A DNA stretch of 64,000 nt from Solen grandis (lineage: Eukaryota > Mollusca > Bivalvia > Adapedonta > Solenidae), in NCBI GenBank assembly GCA_021229015.1, contig CM037782.1, positions 41,407,226 through 41,471,225 on the forward strand, in the 5' to 3' direction. Positions 47,345-59,300 of the stretch are shown here, one piece after another (the first letter of the stretch is position 1; each line of letters starts with the position of its first letter). The position numbers and the translations under genes are program-made. The notes below the pieces were generated by a model. That model searched no databases. It was not told where the DNA came from and worked only from the letters and a program-made list of their open reading frames with translations.

Positions 47345-50300
47345 GTAAAATATATTGTGAAATTGGGTGAAATCCTTCAACCTTTGTTTCTTTCTCATTA
47401 GAATAAAGTTAATTAATCTTATGAAGTTATTTCAGTTTAAATCCAAAAGGACCAAGCGATTAAGTGTTTAAATGCACACCCTAGGTTTGCATCGTAGTGG
47501 TCGGTAGTGGAAACTGTGGTTGTTTTATATAAAAATAAAAAACAACAAATTCTGGCTCTAATTAGTATCTTTTTTTAATGATTCCCAGTTGCAATATGAT
47601 TAATGCTCCAACCACGTAACCGTGGGGAAGGGAACGCCGGCCACTATAAACCAAAATCATAAATGTTTTTCCAACCTAATAGCCACCAATTTCATTAAAG
47701 ATATGCAATATATGTCAAACTATAATTAAAAGAAAATAAAAGGGCACATTAACAAGCTATATATTGATTTAAATTCTTTTGTTATCTCCCGTGATAATTT
47801 TGCTTTCATGAGTTATCTCCCTTGAGAACTAAAACCGTGATTGTCCTATTTTTCTACGGAGAAGTTTGAATTCATTTACTAAATTTGAAACAGGATGATA
47901 AAATATTGCTTTCTACAATGACTTTGTTTTGTTATCTGAGATTCACATCCAAGTTTTCCTATTGAAAGAAATTGTAGTTCCCATAAGTTTCAATGTTTAC
48001 TTAAATATAATAAATTATTATACATGTATTATATGTCTGTTTGTTGGGTTTAACGTCCCACCGACAGTATTTCAGTCATTTCGAGACAATGTCTACTTGA
48101 GACAGATAAAGTGCTGCCACACTGCAGTATCACGCCGTAGGCATGTGGCATGATACCACACCCAGTCACATTATCCTGAAACTGGGCTAACCAGTCCTGC
48201 AACTACCCTTATATGCTGAGCGCCAAGCATGGGAGTTATAACAGTTCCATTTTTACGACTTTGGTATGTTGCGGCTGGGAATCGAACCCACGACCTCCAG
48301 CTCCCAAGGCGGACGCTCTTACCACTAGGCCTACGAGGACGGTTTATATTATTTCTTTCTCCCACATCAAACAAAACTTTATTAAACTCTTGATGAAACT
48401 TTTTCTTTTAAATTTTAGTCCTCAAAATAACAAAGAGTCATAGAAATATATCCGAACTATTAACATCCAGTGACCAGATATAAAAATATGGCTCTAAGGG
48501 TGAGTGTACCTTAAATGCAAAGCTGCACCATATCGTTTAGATAATTGCTTTATTATAAATTCGAGTGACCTGGATGCGAACCTACAACACTTTTACACAA
48601 TTTAGACCACATTTATTCCTGTTCCGTAACACAATAACTAGTTCGGCTTAAAAAGATTTAAAAAAAAAGGCATGACGTATGATTTATCATGGTATAATGT
48701 AATAAAGTAATTTACCTTACATGTTTTATATATTGCAGAAACAGCTGTTCTTTGCCTTGGTCATTATCCCTATGACGTGAGTAGAATAAGCCATTTTTAT
48801 TTGAAAGCAGCTTAAAGCAGCTTGTTCACAGATACTCATTGACTATGAATTTGATTTTAACTACATGTGTGTATTACGTCTGTCAATCTATACAGGCACA
48901 ATGTCATACAATGCAACCATCCGTGATCGTAAGGAAAAAAAAGATGGTTGGTTTCCCCATCACTTGCAATACCGTCAAAGACGAAATTGAAACTATAGTT
49001 AGACTGATAAAACCTATATTTACACTCATTCATTTTTCCCGCATACGCTGATTTCATTTTATTATTATTTTTTTTTAATTTCCATTGATTATCTGTATAC
49101 GAATTGCTTTAAAACAAAACACCGTAACTCTAGTGCATCACTGGATATATGTAGATAAACTGTTGGAACATAAATGTACTTAAGATATATTATCAATCAA
49201 ATCTAGCTTTAGCAAGATATTCAATGAAATTTAAGAATTAAAAAGGGGCGTTATATTCAAGAAATAATTAAACGAGTTTATCGATAATTACAAGTTGTAA
49301 TGCTAGCTATATTGAGGATGAGCATCCATATTTATAGTTTGTTATGGAAATGAAATTTTCAACATATAAAGGGTACATAAAAGATACATCCTAGCATGTT
49401 TAAGTTCATTCTTTTCTTCCTAAAGAAGTGTTATGTATAAACTTAGTAAATATGCCAGTGAACTATGGAAAATGGAGAGGAAAAAAATTATACAAGAAAG
49501 CTTTTTCTATAATTATGTACACAATTATTGTATATCTATAAACGTTAAACAATGTAATAATCAATCTTCCATAAAGTAGTTTAGAGAGTTATGGCATATG
49601 AGTTTTATATACATGTATTTTATAATTTATATACGTATATATGTATATATTCAACATGTGTACTATAACAACGTCTTGACGTCATTTAACCCTATACATT
49701 TCATAGGATAAAAACAACGTGCAAAAAAAAAAAAAACACCGAAAAGTCAAAACATTATTCCGTTTAATCTCAGCATTTAAAGTCATGTAATATAAATGCG
49801 CATATTGGTATGCGCATGCGCGGAAATGGTGGTTGTGTTTATCATTTGAGAAAAATGTTAAACGGGGATTTATATGATAAATAGCTGGATTATTACGGTG
49901 AACGTGACATAAATAGACAGTGGTTGTTTTCTTTGATTATGTTAAATGCCACGTAAGCGAAAAAAGACGAAGGAATCGCCAGAAATTGGTCGAGAATCGA
50001 CGAAACGGTCCACAACAACGGCTCAAAAAGACATAAGATTTACCCCACCTCAGGTAAACCCAGCCTTGTCAAACAATAACATCAGCAATTGTGGACAATA
50101 TCAAGTAAGCACTCCGTTACAATTCCAGTCTTTTCCCACAATGCCAATGACTTTACCAATAAACTATGGAAATTTTTATAATCAATGTGCCGCTATGGAT
50201 TCTGCTTCACCCAATCTACAACAAACACAACAAACGCAGATGACAACAAACGCTTATGGGGATATGTTTACTTTACTTATTGAACGCCTAGATTCAATGG

Positions 50301-53300
50301 ACAAAAAGCTTGAAAAACTTGAAAGCATCCAAACAAGCGTGAACTCACTGAAAAATCACGTGACAATTTTAGATGAAAAAGTCAAAGACATGGAGGTCAG
50401 ACTCGGAGAGACCGCAAAAAGCAGAAACTTTGATAGTGATATCATAGAGACCGCGAACAAGAAACAGGAAGAAGTAAATAAATTATTGTCAAAAATGGAA
50501 GAAGCAAGAAAAGATCAGTCAGCAAGAGAAGCTGTGTTTAAATCGTAAATAACAGATCTGAAGTGTCGGAGCATGAGAGACAATTTGATATTTTATAAAA
50601 TAGCTGAAAAAAGGGACGAAAACTGCGAAGACAAAATCCTGAACTTTATAGAAGAAAAATTAAAAATAAGCGATGCTAAATCCCAAATAAAATTACATCG
50701 GGCACACCGAATGGGTGCATTTAACTCCAGTAAAACGCGACCTATTGTGGCTAAATTCGCCTACTACCCAGATAAGGAGAGGGTTCGGAAAGCAGCCAAA
50801 ATCTTAGCCGGGACACAGTTCGGAATCAGAGAGCAGTTCCCAAGGGATGTCATGGAGACGAGACGGCGACTCATACCCGTTATGAATGAGGCACGTGACA
50901 AGGGATAAACAGCGTATCTAAGTGTAGATAAGCTGTACATTTAAACAACACGTTGTACAGGGGTGATCATTAGGACAAAAGTGAGAGTGCTGTAAGATTC
51001 ATTTCATGGAATATTGAAGGACTAACTCGAGAGAAACGAACACCAGACGAGTTTGTGAACATCCTTAAAGAATACGATGTTATTTGTTTATCAGAAACAT
51101 GGACAAATAAGAACTCAGGTATACATTTATCAGGATACAGTAACCCCATTCATTCATATAGACGTTTTCAACACCGGGGGGGCAAAACGCTCGAGCGGAG
51201 GTATAGTTGTTTACATTGAGGTCAATGTTAGGCTGGGGGTTAAGTTAGTAAAAAATGATATTGATTGTCTCGTTTGGATAAAGTTTGATAAATCATTTTT
51301 TTAAATAAATAAAGATATAATCTTAGGTATTATGTATATTCCACCTGAAAGCTCGCCTATGCATGATTTGTATGAGTTTGACATTTTTAATTCGATCGAA
51401 AATGACATTGATATGTATAAACAATTAGAGAATGTTTTTATAACAGGGGACATGAATGCAAGAACTGGTTGTAAGTGTGATTTTATTGAAAACGATTTTT
51501 GTATTGAAGATGAAGAACCTGGCCATACTGACTGTGCATTACCACGCACATCATGTGATTTAAGAACTAACCGTTTTGGTTACTCACTACTTGATCTTTG
51601 CAAGGCCACGAATTTTCGGATTGTAAATAGTAGATTATGTAATGATAAAAACAAAGGTAAAATGACATGTATGACGTATAACGGGGAGAGTGTGGTGGAC
51701 TATTTACTAACAAGTTATACCTCTTTTATCGATATTTCAGAATTTGAAATTGGTGATTTTAATTTTTTCTAACCACGCACCTGTACTGTTTAGTCTAAGA
51801 ATTAATACAAATTTAATATGTTGCCAAGACAATAGAAAGACATTTTATAAATGGAATGAACAAAATAAGGATGTATTTATAAATGATATAGAAAAGGATA
51901 TAATTGAATTCAAAAGGGCAATGCGTCAGTACAATTAAAAACAATACAAATAGTTATAGAAAAGAAAAAAGATTAAAATATTTTGTCGGCAATGTAAATT
52001 CAGATTTAATAGGGAGTTGAGTATGAAAATGAGTGAAATGAGGAAAAATGCCCCTCGACAGTTTTAGAAAATGTTCAGTTACAAAAATAATTTACAAGAA
52101 TCTAACAATATATCAAGAGATGAATTTTATAATTATTTTAGAAAGTTAACCTCAGATCTAAATGATATGAATGAGGAGGAGGAGGAGGACACGGATGAGG
52201 ACACTCAATTTAACAACTTCGAATATATATATATATTCTTTATTTACGTCTCATCTTTGTACAAAGATATATAATTGCATAAATCATTAATACTTTATAC
52301 AAGTACAAAGCCACTCAAAATGAGTTATAAGAGACACGAAACATAAAAAATATAATCAATCAAATACACATGTATATATGTACACGATACAAAACTAGAA
52401 ACATATGCTAATCCTAACTTAAAAACTCATTAAGATACTACTTTAAATAAGATTCTGAAAGACAAAAAAGTACACTACTGTGTTACATTAAAGAATGGAT
52501 GTAAAAAATCGATTATCACCCCTGTCAGACAGTAGATGAACTGATTAGCATCTGCTTCTAGTTTACAGATAAAAAAAAATGTTTAATTACTACATACATA
52601 AAATAGAAGAAAAACATTACTTACATAAATAAAACAATCTAGTATTAAGAATACTGTTGCAGGTTTTGGCACTTAATCGACAGTGTTTCTTCGGATAAAA
52701 TAAATGAAAGCTTATCAATATCAGGTAGTAGATTAAACGAAGGGTTAATGGAGGTAGCCCTTTCAATTAACTCTTTACGACAACTGTTATATAAATCACA
52801 ATATAATAAAACATGTATTTCTGTTTCAATTACATTATCTCGACAGAATGGACATAGTCGTTCCCCTTCACTAATCCCCTCATACCTTCCCGTTTCTATT
52901 CTAATAGGCGCTACACCACATCTAAACTTGCTGACAGCAGCCCTGTGTTTCGGTGCCATGATAATCTTACAATAACGTTCTGGCTTATACTCTGTTTTAA
53001 ATTTACAATAATTTCTTAGCTTATTACTACCCCTTCCAGATTTACTATTTGTTTTATTTATATTTTCTCGCCAATCATTTATATATAAACTAAACAAGTT
53101 ATCTTGTAATTTGTTAACAATATTTTTTTTATACACATTGCTATTTAAATCAATAAAATCATACAAATCACAGTTAATCAATTTATCTTTGACATAAAAG
53201 AACCAAGATTTGTGAGATCTATTTGAACTATTATCCGCCCAAAGTGCTATGCGTTTATTAAGTCTATCATGATTTGTGTTACATAATTTAGCCCAATAAC

Positions 53301-56300
53301 TGACCACAGATTTCCACTGACGGATAAAAGGAGGCGTCCATGCCATTTCCCCTGCCACCGCATCATTAGGTGTATATTTACCAACACCAAGAAAGAAACG
53401 CATGGCGCGATTATGGACTGCATTGATACATGAAAATGATTTTACTCCCCAAATCGAAGCACCATAACCAATTATAGGCCAGACAACAGTATCATATAGT
53501 TTAGTAAAAACTTCATATGGCAGGCCACCTATAAGTTTACATTTGGCAATTAAAAGACCGAGGGCACGACTAGCACTCTGTGCAACTGCTTTAGCAGTAA
53601 TATTATAATCAAGGTTTTCGCTTATTACAATACCAAGGTAAGTATACTTATCCACTATACAAAGCACATCAGTTCCACATAAAAAATTAAAATCAGTACG
53701 CTGTACAGCATTTGGGCGAAAATGAACAATATTACTTTTAGAACAATTTACTATCATGTCATTAATGTTACACCAATTAGACAAACCATCTAACAACATT
53801 TGAAGGTCCCGTTCATCGGACGCCAACAGTACGATATCGTCAGCATATAGTAAAATGCATACTTTTTCATCCCCTATAGTAATACCAACATCCAAATTTT
53901 TCAAATATTTAACAAGATCATCTAAAAATAGATTAAACAGTAATGGTGATAACAAACATCCCTGCTTCAAGCCACAAGAAACATTAAACCAGTCTGTATA
54001 ACTTGAATTTATTCGTACACATGCACTAACAGCAGAATATAACGACTTAATAGCCATCAGCATTTTACCCGTTATACCAATACCCAGTAATCTAGCCCAT
54101 AGTTTATCCCTATTGATATAGTCATAAGCTTTCTTAAAATCGATAAAAGCGGCAAATGTAGATAATTTACGTTTTTTCCTAGTTTCAATTATACTAGTTA
54201 AACTTGAAATTTGATCAATAGTACTTCTTTTCCGACGGAAACCTCCCTGCTCATCCTCAAGTAAGTTGTTTTCTTCCACCCAGTTACACAATCTGTCATT
54301 TAAAACTGAACAATATATTTTGTAAACTGAAGAAGCTAGACTTATTCCCCTATACGATAAAGGGTCCCTGGGGTCAGTACACGATGATTTTGGAATAGGA
54401 TTAATAATGCTTTTATTCCAAATACCTGGAGTGGTACCTGTGTTAAAACAAACATTAAACAAGGAATGCATAAATACAATAGCTGAATCGTTTTTCAATA
54501 CTTCAGAGTATATATTATCAGCCCCAACAGCTTTTCTTACATTAGCCTTCATAACTGCCTTTTTTACTTCTAAAATTGTAAAATTACTATTGAAAGATAA
54601 GCTATCCCCATCTCCGGAGCTATTACTAATACTACTATTATTAGTTGCCGTCGATGAGTCACTACTCTTACTCTGAAATAAATTACTAAAACTCGATTTC
54701 CACTTATCAAGTACATCATTGACATTATAACTTATAGTGCCGTCATCAAGCTTAACCTCCATTGGGATATGTATTTTCTTTTCCTGATTTATGCCAATCT
54801 TTCCAATTGACTTCCAAAAATTTACATCATTATTACTAACATCTTTCAACAATTCGTTTTGCATCGAATACCAATAATATCTTTTAGATTTCTGAACCTC
54901 TTTATCAAATAATTTTCTGGCAGATACATAATCATATCTTAACCTACGCTTATCACTATTATTAATTGATTTAAGCCATGCCTTCTCTTTAGTACGCATA
55001 ATCGACCACAAAGATGACAGTTTATCACTCCACCATGGTTTTCCTGGTCTACGTTTCCTGTTACCAATACCTGTTTTATGTATAGTGTTTATCTGTGTAT
55101 GTGGAATGGATTGATACATCGTTCTTTTAATAAGATCACACCACTCAGAATATACACTGTCCACATCCTTTTGTGATTGCATACCTTGCTCAAGGTAATC
55201 TATTATGATATTAATATTTGACATTGATACAGAATCACACATAAAATCATCAGGTATACTATTAAAATCAAATTTGGTAAAATAACATGACTTATTTTCT
55301 GAACACACAGGACTATCCTCAGTCCCATTGTTAAAATTAACATTCCATCGTAACAAAGAGTGATCTGGTAAACCAACAGAAGCACATGTTTTTATCAATG
55401 ATATGTTATTTATCATATCAGTAACATGACACACTGAAAAATCCTGGAACATATTGATACAGTCATGTGGCACTATACAGTAATCCACTACAGCCCGGCC
55501 TTTAACAGACACGGAAGTAAAATCATTATGAGAACTGTTTCTACCATTTAATATACAGTGGTGAGTATTAATAAGAAATTCTAACAATAAGTCTCCATAT
55601 CTATTTGTCGCGAAATCAATGACATTACGTGCAGGTACACTGTCAACCCCTGCAATAAAATCTTCCTGGTCACCACATCTACTATTAAAGTCACCACAAA
55701 TAAATATGGTTCCATCATTTTGAAACTGATAAATATTAGCAAGTAAATGATCGTAAAATGAATAGACATCCATCATTCTAGACGAATTTTCAGGTGGTAG
55801 GTAACATACACATGGCAATAAAGTAATATTGGAAGTTTTATGCACCAATTTAAGCCATAAAATACCTTCAAACTCCGCCTCTAAAATGGATACATTATAA
55901 ATATTCAACAGACGATTATTAACTAAAAAGCCAACACCGCCTGAACCATTTCTAGCATTTATATGAATATTCTGTCGGTTTAAAACCAAACCACACATAA
56001 TTATCAAGCGTCAAAATATCATCACCTACAATGTGAGATTCGGCTATGCCTAAAATGTCTAAATTCTGGTCTAAAACAAACGATGATCTTAGAATATAAT
56101 TATCTGAGTCAGTGTTTATATTCCAGCCACGGATATTCCAAAACCCGGCCGATACCTAGTGTCTGTGATTACCTCCCCTTTGCCCCCCTTGACTCCCCCG
56201 GAAACCATTGTTGTTGTAGCGCTGACCACCGCGACGGCCTCGGACACCGGAAGTTTGCCACCCCGATTCATCTCGCGCACCCTGGTTACCGGTTCGCCGC

Positions 56301-59300
56301 CCGTTAGGCCCGGGACGATGCTGCCCACTGATTGGTCCATCACGTGTTTCCTCACTTGCACTCACGACACGAGAACCTTTCATAGTAAGGCCCTGGCATT
56401 TCAACGCGTGCAGCACGGTGCGAAAGTTATTCGACATCACCCTGTCTGAGTACGAAAGATCGTGATCGATGTAGACTCCCTCGTATTGACGCGTTCTCTT
56501 CAGCTCAAATTTCTTTAACATGATTTTTCGTTTGTCCTCCATTGATTTCATCCTGGCAACGATAAGTCCTGGTTTTGTATTATTTGGTGAAGCTTTTCGT
56601 ACCGCGTTCTCACAGCTGATATCACGCAAATGAAGGCCGTCTTTTATCAGCCCATTCACACGTGAAATGACATCTTCATTTTGTGAAACAGGAAGGCCTC
56701 GAATAACGATGTTCATTGAAATTCCATTGTCATTGGTGATGCTTGTGTCAGTTAAAGAGCCTAATATATGAACGATGATAGTTCAACTTTCCCAGAATTA
56801 GACAGTCCGATAACATTAAATGAAATATAAAATGCAGTATCAAGGTTAGGAAGAAATAAATCCTGCTCAAAATGTGAATTTGTAAAGAAATATCAAAATT
56901 AACACAAATACTGTTAATTAAAAAAATTCCCAAAAGGTAAACCGTTACATAAGAAAGGTGAGGTTTCAGACGTAAATAATTACAGGGGCGTTACTATAAC
57001 AAGTTGCTTCGCCAAGTTCTTTACAGTGGTAATAAATGAACGGTTAAAAAAATGGGCTGTGGATAATGACGAAATATCCGATGCACAATTCGGTTTTAAA
57101 CCGGGTTACAGTACAGTTGGCGCGGTTTTCGCACTAAATGCGCTTATAGAGAAACAAATTGAAAATAAAAGAAAACTATTTTGCTGCTTTGTGGATTTTA
57201 AAAAAGCATACGATTTTAATGACAGAAATAGTTTATGGCATAAATTAATGAAACGTGGAATAGATGGTAAAAGATTTAATCTTATTCGTTCGATGTACAG
57301 CAATGTTTTGTGTTTCACATATGAACTCCGTATCGGATTTCATTGACAGTAAGGTAGGCTTATTTCAAGGTGAAATCATCTCCCCGATATTATTCTCATT
57401 ATTCCTGAATTACATTTAAAATCATTTACACGAGAATTTGGAAAGTGGTGTCTCAATAGATCAAATATCTATTTACTTCTTTTGTTTGCGGATGATGCAG
57501 TTATTATTTCGGAAACTGAAGAAGGTTTACAATTATCTTTGAATTCATTAGAAAAATATTGCTTAGAATGGAAGTCAACTGTAAATATAGAAAAGACCAA
57601 GATTGTAGTTTTCAGGAAAGGTGGTGTCTTAAATAAAAACTTTAAGTGGTCATATATGGGAAGTAATATTGAAATTGTTAATAAGTTTAATTATTTGGGT
57701 ATTGTGATGTCAAGTGGGGGATCGTTTACGCACGCAACAAATACTCTAAGTGGAAAGGCACTTCGTACTGTAAACTCTTTAATGAATATTACGCGGGGAA
57801 GAATATACTTGCTATATAATGTTTAACTTATTTGATTCTCTTGTATTATCTATACTGGAATATAACTGCGAGGTATGGGGTACCAACATGCTGAAAATAT
57901 TGAAATAGTACACAGGAAATTTTGCAAATGGATTCTTAATGTTAGGAGATCCACTAATACATTATCGCTATATTTTGAATTGGGTAGATTTCCTCTGTAC
58001 ATTAATCGACACGTTCGCATCATTAAATATTGGTTAAAATCAGTTACTGTAAAATCACAAAACTGTATTTTGAATATATTAATACGAAATAATATGAAAG
58101 AATTGAGTGAAAACAAAAGAAAAAAGAACTGGTCAGGTAACATTAGAAATATCTTACAACAGTCAGGATTAAATGATGTATGGTTATACCCAGAATCAGT
58201 AGATGTTTCAATTTTTATTTCAATATAGATAGACTAAGAGATATATATGTCACTAAATGGAGAGTAGATATGAATAATTGTTCCTCACTGTATCTTTATA
58301 AAGAAATCAAAATACCATTTTCAATGTCACCGTATTTGAGAATTATGGATAATCCTGCGTTACGTAATACTTTGGCAAAAATGAGATTATCATCATATAG
58401 CTTGAATATTGAAACTGGACGTCACCAAAACATAGAAAGGAATTTAAGAAAATGTTCTTTGTGTAACAAAATGTAAAAAATAAAATTTTTATCGAATTGT
58501 TAAAAAAAAAAAATAAATTAGCACTGTTTTGTAAAAAGGCTTTCAATATAAGAACGAATGCTCTGAACGCTTTAGATATATAATTACATGTGTTCTTAAA
58601 GATGTTTGATAGTTTTTATCCATGATGTATGAATTGAATATAGCTTATATAGCATTCTCACTTCAAAAGTAAGTCCATAGTGTTAGATTTAAATTGTTTA
58701 CTATTCTTATTACAAATGTATTTTTAAAACATATATGTAAGTGAAATATATGTGCATGCCAAATATATCATGTGTATTTATTTATATGTATGACGATGAG
58801 CTGTTATGCTTAAATCTAAATAAAAGTTTGTTCTGTTCAGTTCTACAAAGAATCTCTCATGCGTTCTCATAATGCTTTTTTATCGAGTTCATGAAGAAAA
58901 AGGTAAAAAGCTCGACAAAGTCTCGCATTTTACCATTTTCTTGAACTCGTTTGATAAAATCTAATATGACAATTCATGCGAGATCAAATATATATATATA
59001 TGACAAAATCATTACTGTAAATTTGAGTAACATTTTCTTTTTGACAATATACTGACTGTATTTGAATTTCTTTCTTTGTCTTACTTTCACAGTTTTATTA
59101 TAACTTTCTTTTTTTGTTGTTGTTGTTTTTTTTTCTTCTTTTTTCATTTATTTCAAGTAATATATGTACAAATTTAGCTAAATACGGAAAAATCTAGAAT
59201 TCTTGATTTATTTATTTAAGGATAGCATCAGTCTTCATGTATCATCGAAATACATTACAGAATAACGTAATCCCAATTACAAATAAACCTTGGAATGAGA

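Larger units (their letters stand above)
52222..56769 (-). mobile_element. LINE B: young minus-strand retrotransposon nested in LINE A
   Basis: Flanked by aatatat on both sides (52222-52228 and 56763-56769), a 7-bp target duplication. The 3' end (left) has AATAAAG followed by an (AT)n tail. The 5' end (right) lies inside ORF1, so the copy is 5'-truncated. ORF2 is almost unbroken over 1120 codons, which means recent insertion. Confidence 0.85.
49800..58846 (+). mobile_element. LINE A: old plus-strand retrotransposon, split by LINE B
   Basis: Contains ORF1 and ORF2 remnants in order (endonuclease, reverse transcriptase, C-terminal Cys motif). It ends with aaatctaaataaaagtttgt and a short TGTTC tail near 58846. 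The 5' edge is approximate. It is interrupted by LINE B at about 52222-56762. Several stops and frameshifts make it inactive. The clade is not assigned: ORF1 is L1/Tx1-like, but a CR1-type relation is possible. Confidence 0.8.
48777..59220 (+). other. Sulfotransferase intron 2 with nested LINEs
   Basis: 10.4 kb, nearly all LINE sequence (49.8-58.85 kb). 48.8-49.8 kb and 58.85-59.2 kb are AT-rich, with a TATATATA run near 58993 and a T-rich stretch before the acceptor. Confidence 0.6.

Noticed and set aside
48171..48443. ORFs with VRFPAATYQSRKNG / GWESNPRPPAPKADAL
   Set aside because: Typical spurious translations of the tRNA-like head of the family-1 SINE.
54407..54676. Plus-strand ORF of 89 codons within LINE B
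   Set aside because: Antisense shadow of the reverse transcriptase frame.
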